Part shown: piece after piece, positions 51,342-60,541 of the stretch
How positions within the stretch are numbered: the stretch's first letter is position 1
Layout of the letters: each line of letters opens with the position of its first letter
Origin: Oscillospiraceae bacterium
GTDB taxonomy: Bacteria; Bacillota; Clostridia; Oscillospirales; Oscillospiraceae
DNA: 64,000 nucleotides
Reading direction: 5' to 3'
NCBI GenBank assembly: GCA_021205095.1
Contig: JAJPYE010000043.1
Coordinates: forward strand, 26,167-90,166
The notes under the pieces: generated by a model
What the model saw: only the letters and a program-made list of their open reading frames with translations
The model's database searches: none
What the model was told of the DNA's origin: nothing
Translations under genes and position numbers: made by a program

Positions 51342-53363
51342 ATGAAAAAGCTGCGTGAAAAGCTCAACATTTTTGTGGTAAAAACCCCGTCCATGGCGAT
51401 TTTGCTGGGTATCCTGCTTTTAAATATCCTGCTGTTCGTCCTGGCGGCGCTTATCATCTCCGCGCTGGCCCCCTCTTCCCTGGAAAGCTCCGGCTTTTGG
51501 GTATCCGTGTTTTATACGGTCAGCATGATACTGGACGCCGGGTGCATCTCCTATGTGATTGCGGACGTAGGAGAGGCAGGCGTGGGGTTAGTCATCGTCT
51601 GTATGCTCACGGTCATCATCGGTATGATTACCTTCACCGGCGCGGTGATAGGCTATGTTACGAACGCCATATCCAATTTTATCGACAATTCCAAATCAGG
51701 CCGACGGGCGCTGAGAATATCTGACCACACCGTCATCCTGAACTGGAACAACCGGGCCTCGGAAATCGTGAACGATATGCTTTATACCGGGAAGAGAGAC
51801 ATCATCGTCATTCTGGTAAACGAAGGAGCAGAGGCTGTGGAGCGGGAGCTGAACGACAGGCTCTCCGACACGGTTCATCGGGAAAATGTGAAAAACCGGC
51901 TTACCGTCATTGTTCGGGAGGGAGAGACCTTTTCCTCAAAACAGCTCGCAGATATATCCATCCTCACCGCAAAAAACGTCATCATCCTCGGCAGCGATTT
52001 CCAAAGCTCCATGTGCAAATATGATTATCGAGAACGTCGGGAGGAGAAGGAATACGGCAACTCCAACACCGTGAAAACCCTGGTGCAGGTAGCGGAATTT
52101 ACTTCCTCCGCCGCCTCGGCGGATAACCAAATCATCGTTGTGGAGGTGGAGGATCCGTGGACACACCAGTTGGTGGACAAAATCATCTACCACAAGGAGC
52201 GTCTGGGAAAATGCAACATCATACCCGTCCCGGTCAACAAAATACTGGGCCAGCTCCTATCCCAGTTTTCTGTCATGCCGGAGCTGAACACAGTATACAG
52301 CACCCTGTTTTCCAATAAGGGCGCGGAATTTTTCTGCCGTCCTTATCAGGGAAACTGGAATGAGACGGAGGACATCTCCAAGTTCCTTGCCGGACACGAC
52401 TGCGCCATTCCCATGACCGCTATGATGACCAAAGCCGGGCCGGAGGCCTTTTACATAGCCGACCAGGAGGAGGATGTGGACAGGCCCTGCGCCAAAGCCC
52501 CCCAGGAGCTGGAAATCACACTGAATCCGAACTATTGGCTCAGCACAAAAAATGTCATTATCATCGGCCACAACTCCAAAAGCATGGAGCTTATGAAGGG
52601 CTTCGACGCATTTCGGGGCGAATGGATGCCCAGGGACGGCTCGGAAATTTTGAATCTGCTGATCATAGACGACAAAAAAAGCCTGGAAAAGCGGGGCTTT
52701 TACCGGGACTATCCCTATGTGCGGCAGATCGTGGAGGCGGATATATATGAAAGCGACAAAATCGCCGGAGCAGTAAACGCCTTTCTGGACGCAAACCCCG
52801 GTCAGGTGAGCATACTGATTCTGTCAGACGACAATGCCCGCCCGGAGTCCATCGATGCGGGGGCGTTGGCTTATCTTATCTTTGTGCGGGACATTCTCGC
52901 ATCTCGAACCTCGGAAGACAACACATTCGACCCCGATCGGATAGACATTATCGTGGAAATTCTCAACCCGAAGAATTACGACGTGGTTCACGATTTCAGC
53001 GCCAACAATGTGGTCATCAGCAACCGCTATATCAGCAAGATGGTAACGCAGATCAGTGCAAAGGAGGCGCTGTATGAGTTCTATTGCGATATTCTGACCT
53101 ACGACGAGGAGGGCACGGATGTCTATGAAAGCAAGGAGCTTTATATAAAGCCTGCGGCGGAATTTCTGGCCGCTCTTCCTGGTCGATGCACCGCCGCTCA
53201 GTTGATACGCGGGATATATAACGCCTGCCCGCCGGACAATAAGGCCATCCTGATCGGCTATGTGAACGGCAAAGGCAACACCACCTTGTTCACCGGCAGG
53301 CAGGACGAGCTGTGGGTAGAGCTACAGCCACAGGACAAGCTGATTGTTTTCAGCAATCACTAA
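51342..53363 (+). CDS. CASTOR/POLLUX-like ion channel with RCK domains
   Basis: A 673-residue protein with two to three N-terminal helices (about 17-42 and 78-107) around a possible pore loop (VSMILDAGCISYVIADVGEA), then tandem Rossmann-type RCK domains: SDHTVILNWNNRASEIVNDM starts the first and LSTKNVIIIGHNSKSMELMK the second. This architecture matches the CASTOR/POLLUX/DMI1 family known from plant nuclear envelopes, with bacterial members of unknown role. K+ or Ca2+ conduction is by family analogy. The gene stands alone with a weak AGAAAGAGAAAAG ribosome binding site. Confidence 0.82.
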   Translation: MKKLREKLNIFVVKTPSMAILLGILLLNILLFVLAALIISALAPSSLESSGFWVSVFYTVSMILDAGCISYVIADVGEAGVGLVIVCMLTVIIGMITFTGAVIGYVTNAISNFIDNSKSGRRALRISDHTVILNWNNRASEIVNDMLYTGKRDIIVILVNEGAEAVERELNDRLSDTVHRENVKNRLTVIVREGETFSSKQLADISILTAKNVIILGSDFQSSMCKYDYRERREEKEYGNSNTVKTLVQVAEFTSSAASADNQIIVVEVEDPWTHQLVDKIIYHKERLGKCNIIPVPVNKILGQLLSQFSVMPELNTVYSTLFSNKGAEFFCRPYQGNWNETEDISKFLAGHDCAIPMTAMMTKAGPEAFYIADQEEDVDRPCAKAPQELEITLNPNYWLSTKNVIIIGHNSKSMELMKGFDAFRGEWMPRDGSEILNLLIIDDKKSLEKRGFYRDYPYVRQIVEADIYESDKIAGAVNAFLDANPGQVSILILSDDNARPESIDAGALAYLIFVRDILASRTSEDNTFDPDRIDIIVEILNPKNYDVVHDFSANNVVISNRYISKMVTQISAKEALYEFYCDILTYDEEGTDVYESKELYIKPAAEFLAALPGRCTAAQLIRGIYNACPPDNKAILIGYVNGKGNTTLFTGRQDELWVELQPQDKLIVFSNH

Positions 53364-53381
53364 AGGCCTCCTCAAAAATGC

Positions 53382-54374
53382 TCATGGATTGACCACCCGC
53401 TGGGGGACGCGGCCCTGGGCGGCGGCCTGGATGTCCTCCCAAATCATAGCGTAGCTCCGGCGGAAGCTGGCGGCGGTAATGCCGCCGATGTGGGGGCTGA
53501 ACAAAATACGGTCTGCCAGGGCCTCCGGGACTTGGAGCAGAGGGTGGTCGGTCTGCACCGGCTCATGGTCTAAGGTGTCCAGCCCCGCCATACATAACCG
53601 CCCGCTTTCCAGGGCCTCCAGCAGGGCCTCGTCGTCCACCAGTTCGCCCCTGGCAGTGTTCACAAAATAGGCTCCCTCCCGCATGGACGCAAAAAACGAT
53701 CTGTCCGCCATGCCGACCGTGTTCTCGTTCACGGGAAGGTGCAGGCTCACAATGTCGCACCGGCCCAAAAGCTCCGTCAGGGGCAGATACCGCGCCCCCA
53801 GCCGCGCCTCCTCCTGGGACGGGAGCGCCGAGGACTTATAATAATAAATCTCCTCCACCCCATGAGCCCGCAGCAGCGCCGCCGTACACCGGGCGATGCT
53901 GCCGAAGCCCACCAGGCCCACGGCGCAGTCGGAAAGCTCCCGCAGGTCGCCCCGCTGCATATACCCCTCCTTCACCGCGATTTGGCGGCCCTCCCGGACG
54001 GCCCGGTCGTTGGCCCGCACGTCCCGGAGCATACCCAGCATGAGCAGCACCGCCTGCTCCGCCACGGCGCGGGCGTTGGCTCCCTGGCAGTTGCAGACAT
54101 AAATCCCCCGCTCCCTGGCGGCCTGGAGGTCGATGCCGTTATAGGCCACCCCCTCGGAGTGTATCAGCCGCAGCCGGGGCATACCGTCCATCAGCTCCGC
54201 CGTCACCTGCCCCACCGCGTCCACCACGATGAAGTCCGCGTCCCCCGCCAGGGCCAGATATTCCTCAGTGGAAAGGCCCATATAAGCATCCGCCGTCTCC
54301 ACCTGGGCGAGGTAGCTCTCCGGGGCGGAATACCGCTCCATGTTCCCCTTTTTTCCAATGTGCAAAACCTTCAT
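53382..54374 (-). CDS. D-isomer-specific 2-hydroxyacid dehydrogenase family protein
   Basis: A 330-residue NAD(P)-dependent oxidoreductase. NAD fold: VGLVGFGSIARCTAALLRAH. Catalytic set: Arg in VNTARGELVDDEALLEAL, Glu in DTLDHEPVQTDHPL and His in LFSPHIGGITAAS. ATG 54374 follows AGGAGG; the frame to 54446 lacks a site. Substrate (D-lactate, phosphoglycerate or another 2-oxoacid) cannot be decided. Confidence 0.9.
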   Translation of the reverse strand: MKVLHIGKKGNMERYSAPESYLAQVETADAYMGLSTEEYLALAGDADFIVVDAVGQVTAELMDGMPRLRLIHSEGVAYNGIDLQAARERGIYVCNCQGANARAVAEQAVLLMLGMLRDVRANDRAVREGRQIAVKEGYMQRGDLRELSDCAVGLVGFGSIARCTAALLRAHGVEEIYYYKSSALPSQEEARLGARYLPLTELLGRCDIVSLHLPVNENTVGMADRSFFASMREGAYFVNTARGELVDDEALLEALESGRLCMAGLDTLDHEPVQTDHPLLQVPEALADRILFSPHIGGITAASFRRSYAMIWEDIQAAAQGRVPQRVVNP

Positions 54375-54465
54375 AGCCGGTTCCTCCTGTTTGATTCTGA
54401 AAACAGTATACCACACCCCGCCCTTAAATGCACCGGGGGCGGGCAAAAAATGGCGGAGCGGAATC

Positions 54466-54494
54466 TTGTAAAGAAATCGGTTCTATGGTACAAT
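54466..54494 (+). promoter_or_regulatory. Promoter of the PQ-loop-like gene
   Basis: TTGTAA (54466-54471), 17 bp, TACAAT (54489-54494), about 50 bp before the start codon. Confidence 0.7.
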
Positions 54495-54542
54495 GTCCGG
54501 CAGAAATCGGCACAAACAAGATTTTTTAGGAGGAGATTTTAT

Positions 54543-54866
54543 ATGGAAACCTTTGCAAGCCTGATGGAGATGATGATGGTCATCTGCTTTGGCATTTCCT
54601 GGCCGCTGAACATTATAAAAGCCTGGAAGGCCCGCACCGCCAAAAGCACCAGCCTGCCCTTCTATTTATTAATATGGGCCGGGTATATCTTTGCCATTAT
54701 CGGCAAGGTCGCTCTGATCGTCTATAACGCCCCCCAGCCCTGGTATGAGACCGTGCGGTGGTACGTGATGTTCTTCTACGTACTGAACACCCTCATGGTC
54801 TCCGGCGGCATCGTCATCTATTTCCGCAACCGGGCGCTGGACAAAAAGGCAGAGGGCCAAGCCTAA
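54543..54866 (+). CDS. Small three-helix membrane protein, PQ-loop/SemiSWEET-like
   Basis: A 107-residue protein with three helices. The segment FGISWPLNIIKAWKARTAKS, with Pro at the end of a helix followed by a basic loop and Ser/Thr, resembles the PQ-loop repeat of SemiSWEET sugar transporters, although the Gln is Leu. ATG 54543 follows AGGAGG. Single-gene unit with its own promoter. Sugar transport is only a structural guess. Confidence 0.7.
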   Translation: METFASLMEMMMVICFGISWPLNIIKAWKARTAKSTSLPFYLLIWAGYIFAIIGKVALIVYNAPQPWYETVRWYVMFFYVLNTLMVSGGIVIYFRNRALDKKAEGQA

Positions 54867-54872
54867 CCCTCC

Positions 54873-54901
54873 TTGACGTTCGGCGGGGATGGGTATATAA
54901 T
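54873..54901 (+). promoter_or_regulatory. Promoter of the seven-helix membrane protein gene
   Basis: TTGACG (54873-54878), 17 bp, TATAAT (54896-54901). Confidence 0.8.
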
Positions 54902-54936
54902 CCTGATATAAATTATGAATTAGGATGGAACCGTAT

Positions 54937-55737
54937 ATGCAGAGCGAGGCTTACAAGCTGACGGGTGCGGCTGCGGTCGCCAGCGCCGCGGGATTTATGC
55001 TCCGATGGCTTCAAAACATAAACATTCTGGACGAGGAAACCGGCCTTGCAGACAAGGCTCCTATCAGCACAATAGTGATACTGTATATCATCATCGCCGT
55101 GGTAGCTTTGGTGGGTTATGCTATCCATCTTCGACAGTATAACGCTCCCAAGGAGAGCAAAACAGCGCTGGCCACTCACACGCCGATATACGAAGCGGCG
55201 TTATATGCCATAGCGGCGCTGATGGCTCTCTCAGGCGTAATGCAGATGCTTCAGGCGGGAGAAAACCTCTGGCCTGGAATGTATCGGATCGGCGGTCTTG
55301 GAACCATTCTGGGCGCCGTGGGGCTCCTGTTTCTGGCCGTCGGCAGCAAGGACAAGGAGAAGGCTCAAAGGAACCGCCGCGTCGGGGCCGGACTTCTGAT
55401 TCTGTTCGGGGCCATATGGCTTATTTCTGCCTATAAGGACGCGGCCACCGACCCGGTTCTCTGGCGTTATGCCCCGGAAATCCTGGCCATTTGCGCCGTA
55501 CTGATGGCTTTTTATTATATGGCAGGGTACTATTTTGACACCCCTCACCCTATGTACACCCTGTTTTTCTGCGAGCTGGGCGCCTTTCTCAGCGTCATGT
55601 CCGCTATTGACGATATGCCCATGGCAGAGGCTCTTCGCTATGCGGCGGTGGCATTGCTCCTGTTTCTGTGGGGCTTTCTCATCACAGAAAACCTTCAAAA
55701 GCCGGAAACTCCGCTGAAGCTGGACGAGGAGATTTGA
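54937..55737 (+). CDS. Polytopic membrane protein of unknown function
   Basis: Not recognised. A 266-residue protein with about seven hydrophobic helices, short charged loops (HLRQYNAPKESK, SKDKEKAQRNRRVG) and an acidic C-terminus. ATG 54937 is chosen because TAGGATGG lies 8 nt upstream; ATG 54925 inside that site is the alternative. It has its own consensus promoter and lies just before tRNA-Pro. The pattern of helices suggests a stress or signalling membrane protein but no motif proves it. Confidence 0.75.
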   Translation: MQSEAYKLTGAAAVASAAGFMLRWLQNINILDEETGLADKAPISTIVILYIIIAVVALVGYAIHLRQYNAPKESKTALATHTPIYEAALYAIAALMALSGVMQMLQAGENLWPGMYRIGGLGTILGAVGLLFLAVGSKDKEKAQRNRRVGAGLLILFGAIWLISAYKDAATDPVLWRYAPEILAICAVLMAFYYMAGYYFDTPHPMYTLFFCELGAFLSVMSAIDDMPMAEALRYAAVALLLFLWGFLITENLQKPETPLKLDEEI

Positions 55738-55777
55738 CCCTTCTGTAAAAAAAATCCCGGATTTTCAAAATTTGCTA

Positions 55778-55806
55778 TTGCATTTTTGAACAGACTGTGC
55801 TAATAT
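55778..55806 (+). promoter_or_regulatory. Promoter of tRNA-Pro
   Basis: TTGCAT (55778-55783), 17 bp, TAATAT (55801-55806), about 15 bp before the tRNA. Confidence 0.8.
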
Positions 55807-55821
55807 ACTAGGGCGCAATGA

Positions 55822-55899
55822 CCGGGTGTGGCGAAGTTTGGTATCGCGCCTGAATGGGGTTCAGGAGGCCGCTGGTTCAAGTCCAGTCACTCGGACCAA
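55822..55899 (+). tRNA. tRNA-Pro (anticodon GGG), CCA encoded
   Basis: Full cloverleaf: acceptor CCGGGTG/CACTCGG, D-arm GCGA/TCGC, anticodon stem CCTGA/TCAGG with the 7-nt loop ATGGGGT (anticodon GGG), 5-nt variable region, T-arm GCTGG-TTCAAGT-CCAGT, discriminator A and encoded CCA. It reads CCC/CCU proline codons. Confidence 0.93.
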
Positions 55900-55965
55900 A
55901 TAAAAAAGACTGTAACTCAAGGCTTAATATTGACAAGTAACTATTTTGTCTTGCGACAGGCAGAG

Positions 55966-55996
55966 AACGGTGTGACCCGAAGGTCACGCCGTTTTT
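55966..55996 (+). terminator. Terminator downstream of tRNA-Pro, overlapping the recombinase remnant
   Basis: AACGGTGTGACC / GGTCACGCCGTT stem (one G-U pair) with CGAA loop and T-run. The right arm is also the 3' end of the recombinase remnant on the other strand. Confidence 0.75.
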
Positions 55997-56655
55997 CTGC
56001 TATTTGCAGGCCTTTCGTAGACGATAGGCTCTGCGATGGAGGGAATATCCACCTCATCGACGAAGTTAAAGATGATCTGAATTTTCTGCTGACGCTTGCC
56101 ACTGGATTTATCAGGAGCATAGACGATGATCTTCTTGATATACTCGTTTACAATCGTCGGAGTCAGTTCAGTCACATCTACATACTTCTCTGTTAAGGCG
56201 ATAAACGCATCCATGTTGTCGTCCATTTCTTCTCTGGCTTCTACCCAATCTTCTGTGACACCAATCTCCAGCTTCAGCTGTTCCTGTTCTGCCTCATAGT
56301 TGGCGGCCATCTTCTGGTATCGTTCCATACTAAGGTTTCCAAGAACATAGTCTTCATAAAGCCGGGAGATAATGAGATCCAAATCGGAAAGCCGCTTTTG
56401 GGCCTGCTCCAACCGTTTCTTGTCTGCCCGGATACTTTTCTCTTGGGCGTCTCTGCTGCATTGCAGCCATTCCTCCTGGAAGCTTTCCACATCCTGACGG
56501 ATATAGTCATTGACCGCCTGAATACGCTCAAGAACAATCTCCCGCAGCACGTCCTCACGGATATAGTGTGCCGAACAAGTTCCCCGGCCGCTTTTGTAGT
56601 TGGCACATACATAGCGATCCTGCTTTCCATCAAAACTTTTGCAAGAAAAATAAAA
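55984..56655 (-). pseudogene. C-terminal remnant of a large serine recombinase (Tn/ICE type)
   Basis: Only the C-terminal third of a TndX/CcrA-like integrase remains. It reads from the zinc-ribbon half (SCKSFDGKQDRYVCANYKSG) through the long coiled coil (KKRLEQAQKRLSDLDLIISR) to the DUF4368-type end (ELTPTIVNEYIKKIIVYAP, IFNFVDEVDIP). The frame has no start codon. The first ribbon half (FADCGG) appears in another frame up to about 56690 across a T-rich stretch, so the gene is frameshifted as well as truncated. It lies beside tRNA-Pro and marks a lost mobile element. Confidence 0.85.
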
Positions 56656-56869
56656 AATCGCCGCCGCAGTCTGCGAATATCAGGTAGATTACGGCGGCGA
56701 ATGGGGCGAGATTACTTTTGATTTTGTACAGGGGACTGCGGAGATCGTGAGGCCGGCGGAGCCGAACACGATCAACAGCAACATTTTTGCAAAACAAGCA
56801 ATTAACAATATTTTGCTTAATTGCTGCGATGATTTGCGCAAAAAGATTACGTTTATACTGGAGAAATAG
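56654..56869 (+). pseudogene. Orphan 3' end of an unknown gene
   Basis: An open plus-strand frame of 71 codons without a start codon reads like protein (EYQVDYGGEWGEITFDFV, then INSNIFAKQAINNILLN) and stops at 56869. It abuts the recombinase remnant, in opposite orientation, and is probably another piece of the same lost element. Family not recognised. Confidence 0.4.
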
Positions 56870-56906
56870 ACTGCCGTTTTGTTCGACATTCCTCTAAAAT
56901 TGAGAC

Positions 56907-57056
56907 TTACTTGTTCTTAGGTTTCATTCCCCAGAAAACAGCATTCATAAGAATGACAATCATTGCGACAACAATCATGGATACCCAAAATCCCATATTC
57001 AATCCGAGGAATTCTGTAGTACCCAATAATTTCATCCAAATATCTGTCCAAGTCAT
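56907..57056 (-). CDS. 49-residue single-pass membrane protein behind mgtA
   Basis: Starts at ATG 57056 after a strong AAGGAGG, 14 bp downstream of the mgtA stop, so it is translated from the mgtA message. It has one helix (GFWVSMIVVAMIVILMNAVF) and a basic end (GMKPKNK). Small membrane proteins such as MgtR and MgtS modulate MgtA in enterobacteria; this one shows no clear sequence similarity but has the same size and context. Function inferred only. Confidence 0.75.
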   Translation of the reverse strand: MTWTDIWMKLLGTTEFLGLNMGFWVSMIVVAMIVILMNAVFWGMKPKNK

Positions 57057-57070
57057 GATGTAAACCTCCT

Positions 57071-59836
57071 TTATAACAGTTCGCCATAGTGGCGGACGTA
57101 TGCTTTTTTCAGGCTTGTAGCCAGTAACATATAGAGCAGGATGCAGGGAATCAGATAAAGGAAATAGCTCGCTGGCAGTGCGACAAAGCCCAGCATCGTA
57201 CCAAACGGGGTAAATGGAATAATGGTTAATACTGCGATTCCCGTCATGGTCATCAATGTCAGAGGAGCGGAAGCACGGCTCTGGATAAAGGGCAGCTTGG
57301 GTGTACGGATCATGTGAATGACCAGCGTCTGGCTCCACATGGACTCCACAAACCATCCTGCCTGGAACATTGCCATGTATCTGAATTGCAAATCCGCAAG
57401 CTCTGCGCCGCTGAAATGGGCGGCAAGGTCGTTATACAGAACGCCGCCGGATACAAACAGGGGACAGAACACGAAGTACATGAAAATATAGGTCGTGAAG
57501 TCAAAGATGGAGCTGGTCGGCCCGATCCAGATCATGAAGCTCCCCACGCTGGATGCGTCCCACTTCCTTGGAACGGCAATGAATTCCTCATCCACATTGT
57601 CCCAGGGGATGGCTGTGCAGCTCAGGTCATAAATCAGGTTCAGGAAAATCAGGTGTACGCTCATCATTGGCAGGAACGGCAGCAGTGCCGATGCTGCCAA
57701 CACAGAGAACATATTACCAAAGTTGGAGGACGCCGTCATCTTGATATATTTAATCATGTTGGCGTAGGTCTTACGTCCTTCAATGATCCCTTCCTCCAGC
57801 ACCATCAGGTCTTTTTCCAGCAGGATAATATCTGCCGATTCCTTCGCCACATCCACCGCTGTATCTACGGAGATTCCAATGTCCGCGGCTTTCATGGCGG
57901 CTGCGTCGTTGATGCCGTCCCCCATAAATCCGACTGTGTGACCGTTTTCCCGCAGGACGGACACGATGCGGGCTTTCTGGTCAGGGGTCAGCTTGGCGAA
58001 TACATCCGTTGTCTCTGCGGCCCTGGCAAGCTCCTCATCTGTCATGTGCTCCAGGTCGGAACCCAGAAGCATATTGCGCACCTTCAGCCCTACCTGGGCG
58101 CAGATGGTGCGGGTAACCTTGTCGTTATCCCCGGTCAGGATTTTCGTATGTACACCGTGCGCTGCCAAAGCCTTAATCGCATCGGCAGTCGATTCCTTGG
58201 GTGGGTCGAGGAAAGCAAGGTATCCAATCAGGACCATATCTGTCTCATCCTTTGCGCTGAAAATACCAACGGATGATGGGTTGGTTTTGTGAGCGATACC
58301 CAGAACCCGGAATCCTTTCTCGTTCAGCTCATCTGCCGTTTGCAGGATTCTTTTACGCACATCCTCAGTCAGAGGCTTCACCTCGCCGTCCAGCTCCGCA
58401 AAGGAACATACGGAGAGCATTTCTTCCACAGCGCCCTTGGTGATCATCTGTGTTTTCCCGGTCTTATCCTGTACCACCGTGGTCAGGCGGCGGCGTGAGA
58501 AGTCAAAGGGAATTTCATCCACCTTCACATAATGCTCGGATAGATCTGTCAGCTGTGGATTTTCCCGTTCTTCCTCCTCGGTTTTCTGGATGATGGCCAA
58601 ATCCATCAGGTTTTTATATCCGGTCTGGAAATAGCTGTTTAAGTATGCGTGGCGCAGCACCCGGCTGTCCTCCTCACCGTTTACATTCAGGTGATACTCC
58701 AGCACCACCTTGTCCTGAGTGAGCGTACCGGTTTTGTCCGTGCAGAGAATGTCGATTGCGCCAAAATTCTGAATGGAGTTTAGATTTTTTACAATGGTTT
58801 GCTTTTTGCTCATAGAGACAGCGCCTTTTGCAAGGCAGGTCGTAACGATCATGGGCAGCATTTCCGGCGTCAGTCCCACAGCAATGGAAATGGCAAACAG
58901 GAATGCAGACAGCCAGTCTCCCTTTGTTAAGCCATTGATAACAAATACCAGCGGCACCATCACTATCATAAACCGAATCAACACCCAGGAGACGGCATTG
59001 ACACCTTTTGTAAAGCTGGTCTCGACTGCTTCCCCGGCAACCGCAGAAGCCATAGAGCCGAACAGCGTATTGTCGCCGACACAGACGACCACAGCGGTGG
59101 CGCTTCCCGAAATAACGTTGCTGCCCATAAAGGCGATATTGGAATAGTCGGTCACGGTGTCCGCCGGTTCCGCCACAAGCGGCGTCTTTTCAATCGGTTC
59201 GCTCTCGCCGGTCAGACTGGCCTGGCTGACAAACAAATCCTTTGCCTCCAGAATCCGCACATCGGCGGGAATCATATCCCCAGCGGACAGATGGACAATA
59301 TCCCCCACGACCACCTCATCCAGCGGAAGCTCTGACTTGGGTGCATCCTTTCTGGTGACGGTGCAGGTGGTGGTGATCATAGCCAGCAGCTTTTCCGCTG
59401 CATTGCCACTCCTGGATTCCTGTACAAAGCGAAGCGTGCCGGAAATCAGAACCATCGTCAGGATAATGACGACTGTCAGGCAGTCAAAATCCTCTGGTTC
59501 ACAGCCAAACAGGGAATAGTAGGGCAAAATCATGTCCGTAATCGTGGAAACGACAGCCAGACAAAAGAGAATCGCTGTGAATGGATTGACAAAGGCTCCG
59601 GCCAGGCGCTGTGCCAGCGATTTCTTCTTTTCCTTTGTCACATGATTGGAACCATTAGCGGAACGGCTGGTCATAACCGATTCCTCATCCAGCCCCGTTA
59701 AAGTTGTATTCAGATGCTCAAGTACATCACCTGTTGAATTTGTTGCCGCAAATGTAATGCGGCTGTTCTGCTCATCCCGGATTACGGCCTTTTCCGCCAT
59801 CTGATGCAGAGCCGTGCGGGTTATTTTCTTGTTCAT
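57071..59836 (-). CDS. mgtA: Magnesium-translocating P-type ATPase MgtA (copy 1)
   Basis: A 921-residue P3B-type ATPase that imports Mg2+ under starvation. Motifs: [16 protein letters not shown] (TGES), [20 protein letters not shown] (MgtA-type helix 4), [15 protein letters not shown] with the phosphorylated Asp, [12 protein letters not shown] and [14 protein letters not shown]. Ten helices are predicted. It is preceded by a 31-codon ORF and followed by a 49-codon ORF, and stands in a cluster with mgtC and a second mgtA. Confidence 0.96.
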   Translation of the reverse strand: MNKKITRTALHQMAEKAVIRDEQNSRITFAATNSTGDVLEHLNTTLTGLDEESVMTSRSANGSNHVTKEKKKSLAQRLAGAFVNPFTAILFCLAVVSTITDMILPYYSLFGCEPEDFDCLTVVIILTMVLISGTLRFVQESRSGNAAEKLLAMITTTCTVTRKDAPKSELPLDEVVVGDIVHLSAGDMIPADVRILEAKDLFVSQASLTGESEPIEKTPLVAEPADTVTDYSNIAFMGSNVISGSATAVVVCVGDNTLFGSMASAVAGEAVETSFTKGVNAVSWVLIRFMIVMVPLVFVINGLTKGDWLSAFLFAISIAVGLTPEMLPMIVTTCLAKGAVSMSKKQTIVKNLNSIQNFGAIDILCTDKTGTLTQDKVVLEYHLNVNGEEDSRVLRHAYLNSYFQTGYKNLMDLAIIQKTEEEERENPQLTDLSEHYVKVDEIPFDFSRRRLTTVVQDKTGKTQMITKGAVEEMLSVCSFAELDGEVKPLTEDVRKRILQTADELNEKGFRVLGIAHKTNPSSVGIFSAKDETDMVLIGYLAFLDPPKESTADAIKALAAHGVHTKILTGDNDKVTRTICAQVGLKVRNMLLGSDLEHMTDEELARAAETTDVFAKLTPDQKARIVSVLRENGHTVGFMGDGINDAAAMKAADIGISVDTAVDVAKESADIILLEKDLMVLEEGIIEGRKTYANMIKYIKMTASSNFGNMFSVLAASALLPFLPMMSVHLIFLNLIYDLSCTAIPWDNVDEEFIAVPRKWDASSVGSFMIWIGPTSSIFDFTTYIFMYFVFCPLFVSGGVLYNDLAAHFSGAELADLQFRYMAMFQAGWFVESMWSQTLVIHMIRTPKLPFIQSRASAPLTLMTMTGIAVLTIIPFTPFGTMLGFVALPASYFLYLIPCILLYMLLATSLKKAYVRHYGELL

Positions 59837-59856
59837 TGGACTTACCTCCTGTAAAT

Positions 59857-59952
59857 TTATTGTTTAGAGACAAGTGCAATCACGCAGGCGAACATGGGGT
59901 ATCCGAACGCCAGGTGTTGATTATCTCCTTGTGGACTGCCGTCGGAGTCCAT
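59857..59952 (-). CDS. 31-residue leader or small membrane peptide upstream of mgtA
   Basis: A 31-codon ORF starts at ATG 59952, 7 nt after a strong AGGAGG, and stops 20 bp before mgtA. The acidic N-terminus ([12 protein letters not shown]) is followed by a hydrophobic end ([16 protein letters not shown]). It could be a regulatory leader peptide, as mgtL is for Salmonella mgtA, or a small membrane protein. No homology is claimed. Confidence 0.6.
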   Translation of the reverse strand: MDSDGSPQGDNQHLAFGYPMFACVIALVSKQ

Positions 59953-60002
59953 GTCTTCCACCTCCTCGTTCACAAGAATATCTATATAAACTGCTATGCA
60001 GA

Positions 60003-60314
60003 TTATTGGTTTATATAGCGGCTGCTTTTTGATATGTAATAAACATCGAATCCGGCAATCACCAACCATATAATGATTGCACCCGAAAACATCTGATCTG
60101 AAAATCCGGCGCAGCATCCTTTTAGAACAAAGATGATTCCATTAAGTGCCATCATTCCTCCAATATTTTGACAAAGCGGTTTAATTCTTATCTTGCTCTT
60201 TTCTTCATCAGGCATTTTTTGCCACGCAGATATATGCTTATAGATTTTGCCAAATGCGAAAATGATACCACCTGCCATAAAAAGAATACCTAAAGCTATA
60301 CACACATAATCCAT
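60003..60314 (-). CDS. DUF3784-like small membrane protein
   Basis: A 103-residue protein with three helices (LGILFMAGGIIFAFG, IGGMMALNGIIFVLKG, AIIIWLVIAGFDVYYI) and a Trp/Lys/Glu-rich loop (ISAWQKMPDEEKSK) of the DUF3784 pattern. The start overlaps the upstream stop (TAATG) and follows GGAGT. Role unknown; it is transcribed with mgtC upstream. Confidence 0.75.
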   Translation of the reverse strand: MDYVCIALGILFMAGGIIFAFGKIYKHISAWQKMPDEEKSKIRIKPLCQNIGGMMALNGIIFVLKGCCAGFSDQMFSGAIIIWLVIAGFDVYYISKSSRYINQ

Positions 60315-60541
60315 TACGCTTTACTCCTTCCGTTGAATAATTTCTTTATTTTTTGCAGCTTTATCCAAAGTGCAATAGCCTCGATCACCAGCATAATCCA
60401 AATAGCGGCTGTGATGAAGTACCATGCCAGAAACACAAAATGTCGATATTCTGAAAACAAACATCCTAAGAAAATACATCCTAATGTCATTACTACATAT
60501 AAGACACAGAAAATTTGTTTCCTACACCTTATTGATCTCAT
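60314..60541 (-). CDS. Two-helix membrane protein of unknown function
   Basis: A 75-residue protein with two helices (FCVLYVVMTLGCIFLG, FVFLAWYFITAAIWIMLVIE) and basic ends. The ATG overlaps the mgtC stop (TGATGA) and GGGAGG lies upstream within mgtC. It overlaps the DUF3784-like gene downstream. Family not recognised. Confidence 0.7.
   Translation of the reverse strand: MRSIRCRKQIFCVLYVVMTLGCIFLGCLFSEYRHFVFLAWYFITAAIWIMLVIEAIALWIKLQKIKKLFNGRSKA

Noticed and set aside
56689..56889. 66-codon minus-strand ORF next to the recombinase remnant
   Set aside because: No ribosome binding site, and the opposite strand carries a more protein-like frame; both are probably debris.
59837..60002. M-box (Mg2+) riboswitch ahead of mgtA
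   Set aside because: The leader is too short and lacks the conserved M-box sequences; a short ORF occupies it instead.
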